Below are positions 18,219 to 28,535 of a DNA stretch of 64,000 nucleotides, piece by piece; positions within the stretch are counted from its first letter, which is position 1; each line of letters starts with the position of its first letter. The DNA comes from Flavobacteriales bacterium (GTDB lineage: Bacteria > Bacteroidota > Bacteroidia > Flavobacteriales_E > Vicingaceae). Below the pieces are notes generated by a model. That model saw only the letters and a list, made by a program, of their open reading frames with translations. It was not told where the DNA came from and searched no databases. The position numbers were made by a program, and so were the translations under genes. Location: assembly GCA_020853105.1 (NCBI GenBank), contig JADYZM010000028.1, forward strand, positions 1 through 64,000. Reading direction: 5' to 3'.

Positions 18219-20630
18219 TTACCTGATAGTAGCTTTGAATTCATCTGAAAAACTTTGAATAAGTTTCGACATTACATTGTCAACTTGCCCATCGGTTAAT
18301 GTTTTTTCTTCGTCTTGAAAAGTAAAACTTACAGCATACGATTTCTTTCCAGGTTCAATATTTTTCCCTTCATATACATCAAAAAGTCTTATTTGTTTTA
18401 ATATTCGTTTTTCGATAGAAAATGCTTTTTGTTCTATTTGTTGATATGTAATAGATTTCTCAATCAACAAAGCTAAATCTCTTATTACGTGAGGGAATTT
18501 ACTTATTTCGTGGTGTTGTGTTTTAGATTTTTTTATGCAATTGATAAATGATTCTAAGTTGAGCTGGGCATAAAAAATTTCATTTGTAACTTTAAATTGA
18601 TTTTGAATGGAATTGTTTACACAACCAAAAATAGCCAGTTCTTCTCCATTTGATTTGTAACTCAATGAATATTCAAAATTGTCATTTGTTTCTTGAACAG
18701 TTTCTATTGAACGCAATGAAATTCCAAATTTTTCAAATAAGGAGTGTATTACACCCTTTAAGTGAAACAGAGTTGATGGTATATTTTTAGAATTCCAATT
18801 TTCACTTTCAAAACTACCGCTTAGAAAAATTCCTAAACACAAGTTCTCTTTAAATGTATTGTTAAATTTGAAGTATGTTTTTCCGACTTCAAAGAGTTTT
18901 AAATCACTTATTTTCCTGTTTTGGTTGAATTCAATTGATTTTAATCCTTCAAAAAGAAGAGTATTCCTCATCACATTCAATTCTGTACTTAGAGGGTTTT
19001 TAATTACAACTAAATTATCAGAGTTTTTGTAATGTGTTAAGTTAGATAATGAGTTGGAAAGAATCTCATAAAAACCAATGCTTGCTAAGTGATTTTTTAT
19101 AGAAAAAATTATTTTTTCAGCATTTATTATTGGGCTAGAAACAATTGCTGAAGTCATTACGTTTGGTATTTCAATGTTGTTATACCCATAAATTCTTAAA
19201 ATTTCTTCGATTACATCTACTTCTCTCTGCACATCAGTTTTAAATGTTGGAATCAATAATTCTAATCCCTCAGAGGTTTCATTTTTAATCTTGATTTCAA
19301 GAGATTTTAATATGTTTTTGATACTATTTCTATCTATTTTTTTTCCGATTAGTCTATCGCAATTTTGATAATTTAAACTCACATCAAAATCTTTTATCGG
19401 GTTTGGATATATATCAATTATTTCAGAAGATACTGTGTTCTGAAAAATTTCTTGTAACAATAAAATTGCCCTCTTTAAAGCAAATACTGTAATTGATGGG
19501 TCAGCACCACGTTCATACCTGTATGAAGCATCTGTGTTTAACGCATGAAATTTCGCTGTTTTTCGAATGGATATTGGGTTAAAATATGCACTTTCTAGAA
19601 AAATATTCGTTGTGGATCCACTAACTCCAGACTCCATACCGCCATAAACTCCGGCAATACACATGGGATTTTGGGAATTGCAAATCATTAAATCATTAGA
19701 AGAAAGCTCTCTTTGTTTGCCCTCAAGTGTTGTGAATTTAGTATTCTCTGATACGGTTTTTACTTTTATTGTGTTCCCAACAATTTTATCCGCATCAAAA
19801 GCATGTAGAGGTTGTCCGGTTTCATGCAATACATAATTGGTTACATCAACAATGGTATTAATTGGTTTAACGCCAATTGATGATAATCTTTCTTTTAACC
19901 ATTTTGGGGATTCATTTGCTAGAACATTACACAACGTAACGCCTGAATATCTTGGGCATCTTTGTGTATCTTCTACCTCAACCTTAATGGAAAAATTAGT
20001 AGTATTACTTTTAAATTTAGAAACATCAGGATATTTAATCTCTACTTTTTTGTCAAGGCTAAGAGCAGCCGCTAAATCTCTGGCAACGCCAATATGACTG
20101 ATAGCATCAGTTCTATTTGGTGTTAATCCCACTTCAAAAATATAGTCGTCTTGAATTCCAAAATAATTTTTTGCAAGATTTCCTACCTCAGCATTGTTAT
20201 TTAATACCATTATGCCATCATGAGAATTTCCAAGTCCAATCTCATCTTCTGCACAAATCATTCCTTCAGAAAGTTCGCCTCTTAATTTGGCAGATTTTAT
20301 TTGAAAACTATCCTCTCCTTTGTAAAGTGTAGTACCAACAGTAGCAACAACTACTTTTTGTCCCTCAGCTACGTTTGATGCACCACAAACAATTTGCAAA
20401 GGTATTTTGCTTCCTACATCAACAGTAGTAATGCTAAGTTTATCTGCGTTTGGGTGTTGTATTTTTGTAAGAACCTTCCCAATAATCAATCCTTCCAATC
20501 CTCCTTTTACCGACTGAATTTTTTCAATACTTTCAACTTCTAACCCTGTATTAGTTAAAATTTTAGCTACTTGTTCCGGTAGAAGCTGAATGTCTATATA
20601 TTGTTTAAGCCAATTGTAAGAAATTTTCAT
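18219..20630 (-). CDS. pheT: Phenylalanyl-tRNA synthetase beta subunit
   Basis: The 803-residue beta chain of the alpha2-beta2 PheRS. Domains in order: N-terminal B1 with the EMAP-II-like tRNA-binding fold (about 40-150, GLIIGKVLTKIQHPNADKLS), B3/B4 editing region (about 210-390, RCPRYSGVTL, DVTNYVLHETGQPLHAFD), B5 (about 405-475), the catalytic-like core (about 490-690) and the C-terminal FDX-ACB anticodon-binding domain (about 710-803, SKFPHVIRDLALLIEK). Length and start MKISYNWLKQYIDI are typical. pheS is not in the window, which is usual in Bacteroidota. Confidence 0.97.
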   Translation of the reverse strand: MKISYNWLKQYIDIQLLPEQVAKILTNTGLEVESIEKIQSVKGGLEGLIIGKVLTKIQHPNADKLSITTVDVGSKIPLQIVCGASNVAEGQKVVVATVGTTLYKGEDSFQIKSAKLRGELSEGMICAEDEIGLGNSHDGIMVLNNNAEVGNLAKNYFGIQDDYIFEVGLTPNRTDAISHIGVARDLAAALSLDKKVEIKYPDVSKFKSNTTNFSIKVEVEDTQRCPRYSGVTLCNVLANESPKWLKERLSSIGVKPINTIVDVTNYVLHETGQPLHAFDADKIVGNTIKVKTVSENTKFTTLEGKQRELSSNDLMICNSQNPMCIAGVYGGMESGVSGSTTNIFLESAYFNPISIRKTAKFHALNTDASYRYERGADPSITVFALKRAILLLQEIFQNTVSSEIIDIYPNPIKDFDVSLNYQNCDRLIGKKIDRNSIKNILKSLEIKIKNETSEGLELLIPTFKTDVQREVDVIEEILRIYGYNNIEIPNVMTSAIVSSPIINAEKIIFSIKNHLASIGFYEILSNSLSNLTHYKNSDNLVVIKNPLSTELNVMRNTLLFEGLKSIEFNQNRKISDLKLFEVGKTYFKFNNTFKENLCLGIFLSGSFESENWNSKNIPSTLFHLKGVIHSLFEKFGISLRSIETVQETNDNFEYSLSYKSNGEELAIFGCVNNSIQNQFKVTNEIFYAQLNLESFINCIKKSKTQHHEISKFPHVIRDLALLIEKSITYQQIEQKAFSIEKRILKQIRLFDVYEGKNIEPGKKSYAVSFTFQDEEKTLTDGQVDNVMSKLIQSFSDEFKATIR

Positions 20631-20649
20631 TCGTAGGATTTTGAAAAGT

Positions 20650-20657
20650 CAAAAGTA
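20650..20657 (-). promoter_or_regulatory. Bacteroidota -7 element of pheT
   Basis: The minus strand reads TACTTTTG, an exact TAnnTTTG match, ending 19 bases before the pheT ATG. Confidence 0.4.
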
Positions 20658-20713
20658 ATATATTTTCGTGGGATAGAAACAATCCGAATTGATTTAGAAG
20701 GTGTCAATTTCAG

Positions 20714-21460
20714 TTATCTTTTTTCTAAAGAAGGTCTGGACTTTTTTGTTTTTTTCTTTCTTTTTTCCGGGTCTTCATGGAAAAAATATCTAAAATCAAG
20801 AGTTATATAATTACCGGATAAGCTAAATTCAACCCTTTCATTTCTTTTGTTTCCATGATACCATACTCTCTCTTTAGCCATTTCGGCAAAAGGTCTGTGA
20901 TATGATGCTCCAATATAGATGTAACCACTCTTGTCGGTTCTGTATTCCCAGCCCAAATTGGCAATTAAGCTTTGTCGGAACCAATCTAACACTAAGATAT
21001 CATTCTGAAAATTATCACTATAGGTATATAAATCAGAAGGATAAATATCTGCTGCAACCCCTCCGGATACGTTCATATAGATATGTTCAGAAAGTCGAAT
21101 GTACACCAAAAGTGAAAGTGGAATTTCATAGTTGACCATTTTAAAAACAGACGATTCGTTGTAATTAAACAAATCATCTTTAATGTTTAACTCAAATTTT
21201 CTGGTTAAATAATTAATACCGGTTTCAATAGAAAGGGTTTTATTTAATCCTTTGCGAATAACCATTCCAAAACTACTACCGGTATTGGGTGTTACAGTAT
21301 AAAATATATTATTCTGCTCTATTTGTAGCTTTCCGGTTGAGAGTAACTCGCTTGAAATTATAGGTTTAAACTGTATTCCAAATGTTGTAACTCTCTCTTG
21401 AGCATAGGTATGATAACAGCTCGTAACAATTAAAAAACATAAAACATGTTTATACTTCAT
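20714..21460 (-). CDS. Putative outer-membrane beta-barrel protein
   Basis: From the ATG at 21460 (248 residues) the protein has a signal peptide MKYKHVLCFLIVTSCYHTYAQ; the frame reaches 21481, but that start adds seven residues ahead of the signal. The mature part shows repeated amphipathic strands with aromatic girdle residues (for example SSFGMVIRKGLNKTLSIETGINYLT, YEIPLSLLVYIRLS, YIYIGASYHRP, NYITLDFRYFF), as in PorT-like outer-membrane beta-barrels of about eight strands. The C-terminus is a basic tail (HEDPEKRKKKTKKSRPSLEKR) after the last strand. It is divergent from the M28 gene. The function is unknown. Confidence 0.7.
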   Translation of the reverse strand: MKYKHVLCFLIVTSCYHTYAQERVTTFGIQFKPIISSELLSTGKLQIEQNNIFYTVTPNTGSSFGMVIRKGLNKTLSIETGINYLTRKFELNIKDDLFNYNESSVFKMVNYEIPLSLLVYIRLSEHIYMNVSGGVAADIYPSDLYTYSDNFQNDILVLDWFRQSLIANLGWEYRTDKSGYIYIGASYHRPFAEMAKERVWYHGNKRNERVEFSLSGNYITLDFRYFFHEDPEKRKKKTKKSRPSLEKR

Positions 21461-21556
21461 TCCCACACTTATTTTATACAAAACTACTATTTTACTGCAA
21501 TTTTTAAAGATACAATATAGTTCTCATTTCAATCAAAAAATTCAACCACAAAGACG

Positions 21557-21564
21557 TAAATTTG
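21557..21564 (+). promoter_or_regulatory. Bacteroidota -7 element of the M28 peptidase gene
   Basis: TAAATTTG matches TAnnTTTG and lies 29 bases before the preferred ATG at 21594. Confidence 0.4.
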
Positions 21565-21593
21565 CGTTGTAGTTGAGTATCAATTCATTTTTG

Positions 21594-22757
21594 ATGAAAA
21601 AAATTATTTCAATAACCTTATTCGTATTGTTTGTTCAAATTAGGGCAAGTGCACAGTTATACAATTCTTTTTATGGAAACATTGTTAATTCGTGTTCAAT
21701 TGATACTGTTTTTCAAAATTTGACTCAATTTGAAAGTCTGGGAATTAAAGAATTGGGGTCAACATCATTAACAAATACATTACTCTGGTTGAAAAATAAA
21801 CACCAAAGTTATGGCTATTCAGACATAAGTATTGATACCTTTAGTTATAATGGAAATGATTCCTACAATCTTATTGTAACAAAGTTGGGGACTGTTTATC
21901 CGAATACCTTTGTAATTGTTGATGGGCATTATGACACTAAAAATGGACCCGGAGCAAATGACAACGGAAGTGGAACAATAATTTTGTTAGAAACTGCAAG
22001 ACTGTTAAAAGAAGTCCAAACTGATTACTCTGTAAAATTTATTCATTTTAGTTTGGAAGAAAACGGATTGGTCGGAAGCACACATTATGTTAATGATATT
22101 GCATATCCTAGTGGTATGGATATTAAACTAGTGTTTAACATTGACCAAGTTGGGGGTGATAATTCTAAGATAAACAATACGATAGTTTGCGAAAGAGATG
22201 AAAGCTATCCGTCAGCGGCAAATGCTGATTCGTATGCTTATACTGACACACTAGCTGCTTGTATGGAGCTTTATTCAAGTTTATCCACAAATATATCTAA
22301 TGCTTATAGTTCTGATTATATGCCTTTTCAATTTAAAAATTATGTTATTACCGGACTGTATGAAAAAAATGCAACTCCGTTTTCACATTCTATCAACGAC
22401 AGTATAAGTAAAATGGATATTCCCTATTTTTTTGAAGTTTTAAAAGGTGCGGTTGGGGCAACAATGTATTTTGCAGTTGCTCAAGACACAGCAAACTCAA
22501 TACCGGAAAACACCCTAACTAGTTTTTCAGTTTATCCTAACCCAACGAGCGGTAATTTATCTATTGATATTCATTCGTTGATTTTTCCTGTAAAATATTC
22601 CTTAGCTTCAACTTTAGGGAATATAGTTAAAGAAGGTTATTTTTTAAAAAATAAAAATACGCTACCCATTAAGGAATTAGATTCAGGAATATACTTCCTA
22701 ACTGTTGAAGTAAACAATCAAAACGTTACAAGAAAAATAATACTTAATAAACCTTAA
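21594..22757 (+). CDS. Secreted M28 metallopeptidase with T9SS sorting domain
   Basis: 387 residues from the ATG that places the signal peptide (1-21, ending RASAQ) at the N-terminus; an upstream in-frame start at 21573 adds seven residues. The M28 zinc-site residues are visible: H112 and D114 in VDGHYDTK, D123 in GANDNGSG, E155/E156 in FSLEENGLVGS, D184 in NIDQVGGD and a late His in PFSHSINDS. A type A sorting domain occupies the C-terminus (about 315-387, SVYPNPTSGNLSIDI). It is probably an exported aminopeptidase. Its stop codon shares the palindrome TTAA with the stop of the convergent M1 gene. Confidence 0.9.
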   Translation: MKKIISITLFVLFVQIRASAQLYNSFYGNIVNSCSIDTVFQNLTQFESLGIKELGSTSLTNTLLWLKNKHQSYGYSDISIDTFSYNGNDSYNLIVTKLGTVYPNTFVIVDGHYDTKNGPGANDNGSGTIILLETARLLKEVQTDYSVKFIHFSLEENGLVGSTHYVNDIAYPSGMDIKLVFNIDQVGGDNSKINNTIVCERDESYPSAANADSYAYTDTLAACMELYSSLSTNISNAYSSDYMPFQFKNYVITGLYEKNATPFSHSINDSISKMDIPYFFEVLKGAVGATMYFAVAQDTANSIPENTLTSFSVYPNPTSGNLSIDIHSLIFPVKYSLASTLGNIVKEGYFLKNKNTLPIKELDSGIYFLTVEVNNQNVTRKIILNKP

Positions 22758-25138
22758 TTCTTTTCTTCAATTGAAGGTTTATCCGGATTGTATTCTGAGG
22801 AGCTATTGTTTTTTAATTTTTCGTTTCTGGCAGCCCTTTGCATAGGATTCTCTTTGCTTTCAGAATCCCACTGGTAATCGTTATTTTTAAATACTTCAAA
22901 CTTTGTTGGATATTTTTTTTGTGGCCAATTGTTGTTATTCAAATCTACATCAGCTGTTTCTTGCCATGGGTCAAGCTCAATAGAAATAGCTTCTTTTTCA
23001 AAATAAAATATTTTACTTATTTCGAGGTCGTTTTTTGCCCAAATTTCTGCAGGAATTCTAATGGTTTGTGTCGAACTGTCTTTGAAGGTGAAATTAAGAA
23101 TCAGAGGCATAACCAAACCACCAATATTTTCAAAAGTTATGTTGTAGTAATAGTAGTTGGCATTAAGCAGCTTTTTTTCGTTTTCATTTAATTTTTTGTA
23201 AAATCCTTCGTATTCTTTTTTATCAAGAAGAGTAGTTTCAAATGGGTTATATGTATTGTAAAAATCATTTATTGAACTGTCTTTTTCATTGTAGGTTTGC
23301 TCGATTTCTTTAGCATTTCTGATATCGCTAATAAACTTTCTCTCTTGAGTTTTCATTTCACTTTTAAATGAATTTTCTATTTCCGGGTTTTTTGAATCTA
23401 TCTTAAAAAATTCAACATTTTTAAATGAAATGTCAACGTGATCAGTACCGTAAAACCAACCTCTCCAAAACCAATCTAAATCTACAGAAGAAGCATCTTC
23501 CATAGTTCTGAAAAAATCTTCTGGAGTAGGGTGTTTAAATTTCCATCTTTCTGCATAAGTTTTAAAAGAAAAATCAAAAAGTTCTCGTCCCATAACAGTT
23601 TCTCTTAAAATATTTAAGGCAGCAGCCGGTTTTCCATACGCATTATTACCAAACTGCAATGCAGATTCAGAATTAATCATAATTGGAGAAATTTGGCTTT
23701 TGTCGCCTTTCATGTGGTCAACAATTTTATTAGCCGGACCTCTTCTGGAAGGATATCCACGCTCAAATTCTTGTTCACACATGTATTGAGTAAAAGTATT
23801 TAAACCTTCATCCATCCATGACCACTGGCGTTCGTCAGAATTAATAATCATTGGGAAGAAGTTGTGTCCTACTTCATGAATGATTACGCTTATCATACCA
23901 TATTTTGTGCGTTCGGAATAGGTTCCATCTTTATTTGGTCTTCCTCCATTAAAGCAAATCATTGGATATTCCATTCCTATGTCTTTAGAATGAACAGAAA
24001 TAGCAACCGGATATGGATAATCTATGGTGTGTTTTGAATAGGATTTAATAGTATGAGCAACAACTTTTGTACTGTATTTCTCCCACAACGGGTTGCCTTC
24101 TTTTGGGTAAAAACTCATAGCCATGGTTTTTTTACCATTATACTCAATAGCCATAGCGTCCCAAATAAATTTACGAGAAGTTGCAAATGCAAAATCTCTA
24201 ACATTTGTAGCTGAAAAACACCAAGTTTTTGTAGTTGTCGATTTGCTTTTTTCTTTTTCTTCTGCCTCTTTCTGAGTAACAATTAATACAGGTTGTTTTA
24301 ATTCCATTTGAGCTTTTGACAATCTGTTTCGCTGCTCTTGTGACAGCACACTTGATGAGTTTGATAAAATCCCTGTTGCCCCTACAATATGGTCGGAAGG
24401 GACTGTAATGTTAACTTTAAAATCGCCAAAAGGAAGGGTAAATTCACCTGTGCCTAAAAATTGTTTGTGCTGCCAACCTTCTACCTCATTATATACAGCC
24501 ATTCTTGGATAAAACTGAGCTATAGTGTAGAGGTAGTTATCGTCTTTTTCAAAATATTCTGAACCGGAGCGGTCGCCAACTTCATCTCTATTATTAATGT
24601 TATACCACCATTTGATTTTTAAAACATAACTTGCTCCTGAGCCTAGTGGGGTCGGCAAATCCACTCTCATCATAGTTTTATTAATTGTGTATTTCAAATC
24701 TTTTCCGGAAGCATCTTTTACGTGCTCCAATTTGAATCCTCCATCAAACTGGTTATGAAGTTGAGTTAACTCATAAAAACTCATTTTTTCTTCTATTTTG
24801 TTTGTTCGAATTAATTTTGTGTCGGAGTTTTTAGCCTTCATGTTTTGGTCCAGTTGAATCCACAAATATGAAAGTTTGTCTGGGGAGTTGTTTTTATAAG
24901 TAATTACTTCTGTTCCTTTTAATATCTGGTTTTTTTCATCAATTTCTACATCTATTAAGTAATCTGCTTTCTGTTGATAATACAGATAACCAGGAGCTCC
25001 CGATGCGGTTCTATAAACGTTTGGTGTAGCAAATTCCTCATAAAGTTGTTTAAACTTATCTTCTCTGGTTTTTTGGTTTTGAGAATGGACTAATAAACAA
25101 ATTCCAAAAAACAATATTGACAAACAAAACTTTCTCAT
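22754..25138 (-). CDS. M1-family zinc metallopeptidase
   Basis: A 794-residue exported aminopeptidase-like protein: signal peptide (1-19), N-terminal beta domain resembling the M1 bowl, then the catalytic gluzincin domain with HEVGH (H421, E422, H425) and the third ligand E444 in WMDEGLNTF, at the HExxH-x18-E spacing of M1. The GAMEN-type exopeptidase motif appears in altered form around KDIGMEYPMICFNG. The long C-terminal part is charged and ends NPDKPSIEEKN. It follows the DUF6702 gene by only 9 bp, so the two probably form an operon. The substrate is unknown; digestion of peptides in the periplasm is inferred. Confidence 0.9.
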   Translation of the reverse strand: MRKFCLSILFFGICLLVHSQNQKTREDKFKQLYEEFATPNVYRTASGAPGYLYYQQKADYLIDVEIDEKNQILKGTEVITYKNNSPDKLSYLWIQLDQNMKAKNSDTKLIRTNKIEEKMSFYELTQLHNQFDGGFKLEHVKDASGKDLKYTINKTMMRVDLPTPLGSGASYVLKIKWWYNINNRDEVGDRSGSEYFEKDDNYLYTIAQFYPRMAVYNEVEGWQHKQFLGTGEFTLPFGDFKVNITVPSDHIVGATGILSNSSSVLSQEQRNRLSKAQMELKQPVLIVTQKEAEEKEKSKSTTTKTWCFSATNVRDFAFATSRKFIWDAMAIEYNGKKTMAMSFYPKEGNPLWEKYSTKVVAHTIKSYSKHTIDYPYPVAISVHSKDIGMEYPMICFNGGRPNKDGTYSERTKYGMISVIIHEVGHNFFPMIINSDERQWSWMDEGLNTFTQYMCEQEFERGYPSRRGPANKIVDHMKGDKSQISPIMINSESALQFGNNAYGKPAAALNILRETVMGRELFDFSFKTYAERWKFKHPTPEDFFRTMEDASSVDLDWFWRGWFYGTDHVDISFKNVEFFKIDSKNPEIENSFKSEMKTQERKFISDIRNAKEIEQTYNEKDSSINDFYNTYNPFETTLLDKKEYEGFYKKLNENEKKLLNANYYYYNITFENIGGLVMPLILNFTFKDSSTQTIRIPAEIWAKNDLEISKIFYFEKEAISIELDPWQETADVDLNNNNWPQKKYPTKFEVFKNNDYQWDSESKENPMQRAARNEKLKNNSSSEYNPDKPSIEEKN

Positions 25139-25147
25139 GGTGTCTAA

Positions 25148-25645
25148 TTAAAAGGTAATTGTATTTATAGTTTTCTCGTAATTAAAGGTAAAGTTGACTT
25201 TTTTTTCTTTTATCTCAAGATATAAAATATTTTCTTGTCCGGAAAAAACCTCAGTTAAAAGAGAATTGAAAACCTCAAGCTGCCCAAATTCATTTATTTT
25301 TTCTGTTTCGATGTAGCAATAAATATCATCATCGTTGTTTATTTCTTTTCCTATAAATTTTAGCTGTAAAGGTTTCCCATTATTTTTGATAACGAATTTA
25401 CTGTTAATGTATTTTAATAGAAACTCATTAGAATTTATTAACTCACTTTTTGTTCCAAGCTGAAGATTGGGGGTTCCTGCTTTTTCTAATGCTTTTTCCA
25501 AATCATGCCCGATAAATTTTATTGAAAATTGTAAGGTTTGTTTCTTAACATCATATTTTCCGTCAGTTATACTAACATAATACTCGTGAAGATAGAAAGA
25601 AGAGAACAGAATCAATATCAATATGGAGATATACTTTCGACCCAT
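25148..25645 (-). CDS. DUF6702-like exported protein
   Basis: 165 residues with an N-terminal hydrophobic signal segment (MGRKYISILILILFSSFYLH) followed at once by HEYYVSITDGKYDVKKQTLQ, the hallmark start of the small Bacteroidota family I recall as DUF6702, which commonly sits beside an M1 peptidase gene as here. The rest is beta-rich with no cysteines or enzymatic motif. The 9-bp gap to the peptidase implies cotranscription and perhaps a shared periplasmic task. The function is not known. Confidence 0.75.
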   Translation of the reverse strand: MGRKYISILILILFSSFYLHEYYVSITDGKYDVKKQTLQFSIKFIGHDLEKALEKAGTPNLQLGTKSELINSNEFLLKYINSKFVIKNNGKPLQLKFIGKEINNDDDIYCYIETEKINEFGQLEVFNSLLTEVFSGQENILYLEIKEKKVNFTFNYEKTINTITF

Positions 25646-25701
25646 AAATAAATTGTCAACATGCTAAATTAATTAAAATAAGTTGCTGATTAAATTACAT
25701 G

Positions 25702-28482
25702 TTAATTTAAAAATGATAATGCCTTTTCTATTGCAGCATCAAGTCCATTAACGTTATTTCCGCCAGCAGTAGCATAAAAAGATTGTCCACCTCCCCCTCC
25801 TTGCATTTCTTTAGCTGCTTCTCGTATTATGTTTCCAGCATGTAAATTCTTATCTTTTTGTAAGTTATCAGACAATGCAATGGTTAAGTTTGGTTTACCA
25901 TTTACCTCAGCACCAAGCACCAAATAAAGATTTTCAATTTCTCCCTTTAGTTGAAAAGCTAAATCTTTTATTGCAGCGCTATCTTTCAAGTTAATTTTTT
26001 GAGCAATAACATTAACTCCATGAATGACCTTAATATTTCTATGTAATAATTGTTTTATTTCATTAGTTTGCTCTCTATTTCCTTTTTCTGAAGCTTTTAA
26101 AATTTCCTTTTTCTTTACAGTTAATTTTTCTATGATATGCAGAGGAAGTTTAATTTTTATAAAATCAGCTATAGCTCCGTTCAACATATCTAATTCAGAA
26201 ATTGTTGCTTTAGGATAGTCTGTTTTTATTTCTTCATTATTAACCAATCTATATTCTTTAATTAAGTTTTCTTGATATTTTTTAATCTCAAGATTGAAGT
26301 CATTTAAAAATGAGGTGAATAAAGGTTTATACTTCTCTACAACATTAATTTTCTCTTTCAACCACTCAGCAGCCCCCTCATTTGTCAAAGCTTCAATTCT
26401 TCTAATACCAGCAGCAACCGAACCTTCCGATTTTATTTTAAATAATTTTATTTCTTTTGTGTTAGGTACATGGATACCACCGCACAATTCTTTCGAATCG
26501 CCAAACTGAATCATACGAACCACTTCGCCGTATTTTTCTCCAAACAACATCATTGCTCCTTTTTCTTGAGCTTCAACAATTGGAATAGCTCTATGTTCTT
26601 GCAACGTTAGTGCCTGCTGTATTTTTTGATTAACAAGTGTTTCAATTGCAGCAAGTTGTTCATCATCTACTTTTTCGAAATGCGAAAAGTCGAAACGCAA
26701 ATATTCAGCATTTACCAAAGAGCCTTTTTGTTCGACATGAGTACCCAGAATCTCTCTCAAAGCTTGGTGCAACAAGTGTGTAGCTGAATGATTACACGAA
26801 GTGAGTTCTCTTTTTCTATCTACAACAGCTTTGAACGTGTCTGTTAAATTAGAGGGTAGTTTTTCCGCAAAATGAACTATTAAATTGTTTTCTTTTTTTG
26901 TATCGATTATCTCAATTTTTTCTAATGAATTTTCTATTGTTCCGCAATCTCCAACTTGCCCACCTCCCTCAGGATAAAAAGGTGTAATATCAAAAACCAA
27001 TTGAACAAGTTCTTTACCTTTTGTGCTTACTTTTCTAAATTTGATGATGTTAATTTCAGATTCAGAGCTATCGTATCCTAAAAATTTTGTTTCATCTATT
27101 TCCTTTAAAATAGTCCAGTCGCCTGTTTCAATTTTTGTTGCTGCTCGAGAACGCTCTTTTTGTTGATTTAATTCGTAATTAAACTCAATCATATCTACTT
27201 TAAAACCAATTTCAGTCGCCATTAGTTCAGTTAAATCAATAGGGAACCCGTATGTATCAAACAATTCAAAAGCAAATTTTCCTTCTATTGTCTTATTTTT
27301 TGCCAACGAAATGTAATTTTCAAACCTTGAAATTCCTTTTTCGAGCGTTCTGAAAAACGAATCTTCTTCTTCTTTAATAACTTTTTCAATTAACTCTTGC
27401 TGAGATTTGAGTTCAACAAAATTGTCTCCCATTTGCTGCACTAATACAGGAACTAAACGATAGATAAATGCTTCTTTTTGATTCAAGAAACTATATCCAT
27501 AGCGAATGGCTCTTCTGAGAATTCTTCGGATAACATATCCTGCACCAGAATTTGATGGAAGTTGTCCATCTGCAATTGAAAATGAAACTGCCCGAATATG
27601 ATCGCTAATAACTCTTGAAGAAATATCCTGCTTTGAATTTGAAAATTTATACTCGATTCCGGTTACTTCGCTAATCTTTTTAATGAATGGAGTAAAAACA
27701 TCAGTATCGTAATTGGATTTTTTTCCTTGTAAAACCATATTTAGTCTTTCAAATCCCATTCCTGTATCTATATGCTGAGCAGATAGTTTTTCTAATTCAC
27801 CAGAAGCCAATCTGTTGAATTCAATAAAAACCAAGTTCCAGATTTCTACTACTTGAGGATGATCGTTATTTACCAATTCTCTACCCGGAATTTTAGCGAT
27901 TTCTTCATCAGAACGAATATCGACATGAATTTCAGAACAAGGTCCACAGGGACCGGTGTCACCCATCTCCCAAAAGTTATCTTTTTTACTGCATTTTAAA
28001 ATTCTATCTTCTGTAAGTCCATTATTCACAAGCAGGTTTTTCCACAAATTGTATGCTTCTTCGTCCCACTCTAAGCCATCTTTTTCATCGCCACCAAAAA
28101 CAGAGAAATAAAGTCTGTTTTTATCAATTTTATAGACATCAACAAGCAATTCCCAAGCCCATTCAATAGCTTCTTTTTTAAAATAATTACCAAAACTCCA
28201 ATTTCCAAGCATTTCAAACATAGTATGGTGATAAGTATCAACTCCTACCTCTTCTAAATCATTGTGTTTTCCAGAAACTCTCAAACATTTTTGCGTGTCG
28301 GCAATACGGGAAAATTTAATTTCTGAATTACCAAGAAATAAATCTTTGAATTGATTCATACCGGCATTTGTAAACATCAATGTTGGGTCGTTTTTAATAA
28401 CCATTGGAGCTGATGGTACAATATGGTGTTGTTTACTTTTAAAAAAGTCAAGAAAAGTTTGTCTAATTTCTTTTGATAACAT
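25702..28482 (-). CDS. alaS: Alanyl-tRNA synthetase
   Basis: Class II AlaRS of 926 residues. The N-terminal catalytic domain (about 1-260) has motif 1/2 blocks (TNAGMNQFKDLFLG, TYHHTMFEMLGNWSFGNYF); the tRNA-recognition region follows. The editing domain (about 560-720) holds the zinc ligands HSATHLLHQAL and LCGGIHV, and the C-Ala oligomerisation domain ends in GGGGGQSFYATAGG. It is about 50 residues longer than typical AlaRS, apparently in the charged helical linker after the editing domain (about 735-840). It is divergently arranged with the M23 gene, a common flavobacterial layout. Confidence 0.97.
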   Translation of the reverse strand: MLSKEIRQTFLDFFKSKQHHIVPSAPMVIKNDPTLMFTNAGMNQFKDLFLGNSEIKFSRIADTQKCLRVSGKHNDLEEVGVDTYHHTMFEMLGNWSFGNYFKKEAIEWAWELLVDVYKIDKNRLYFSVFGGDEKDGLEWDEEAYNLWKNLLVNNGLTEDRILKCSKKDNFWEMGDTGPCGPCSEIHVDIRSDEEIAKIPGRELVNNDHPQVVEIWNLVFIEFNRLASGELEKLSAQHIDTGMGFERLNMVLQGKKSNYDTDVFTPFIKKISEVTGIEYKFSNSKQDISSRVISDHIRAVSFSIADGQLPSNSGAGYVIRRILRRAIRYGYSFLNQKEAFIYRLVPVLVQQMGDNFVELKSQQELIEKVIKEEEDSFFRTLEKGISRFENYISLAKNKTIEGKFAFELFDTYGFPIDLTELMATEIGFKVDMIEFNYELNQQKERSRAATKIETGDWTILKEIDETKFLGYDSSESEINIIKFRKVSTKGKELVQLVFDITPFYPEGGGQVGDCGTIENSLEKIEIIDTKKENNLIVHFAEKLPSNLTDTFKAVVDRKRELTSCNHSATHLLHQALREILGTHVEQKGSLVNAEYLRFDFSHFEKVDDEQLAAIETLVNQKIQQALTLQEHRAIPIVEAQEKGAMMLFGEKYGEVVRMIQFGDSKELCGGIHVPNTKEIKLFKIKSEGSVAAGIRRIEALTNEGAAEWLKEKINVVEKYKPLFTSFLNDFNLEIKKYQENLIKEYRLVNNEEIKTDYPKATISELDMLNGAIADFIKIKLPLHIIEKLTVKKKEILKASEKGNREQTNEIKQLLHRNIKVIHGVNVIAQKINLKDSAAIKDLAFQLKGEIENLYLVLGAEVNGKPNLTIALSDNLQKDKNLHAGNIIREAAKEMQGGGGGQSFYATAGGNNVNGLDAAIEKALSFLN

Positions 28483-28535
28483 GTGAGTTAAATTTTGTTA
28501 AAATACCGTTAATCGAATTTTGAACTGGTTAATAA

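Noticed and set aside
22281..22289. TTATCCACA sequence resembling a DnaA box
   Set aside because: It is a single site inside the M28 coding region; no cluster or AT-rich unwinding region accompanies it.
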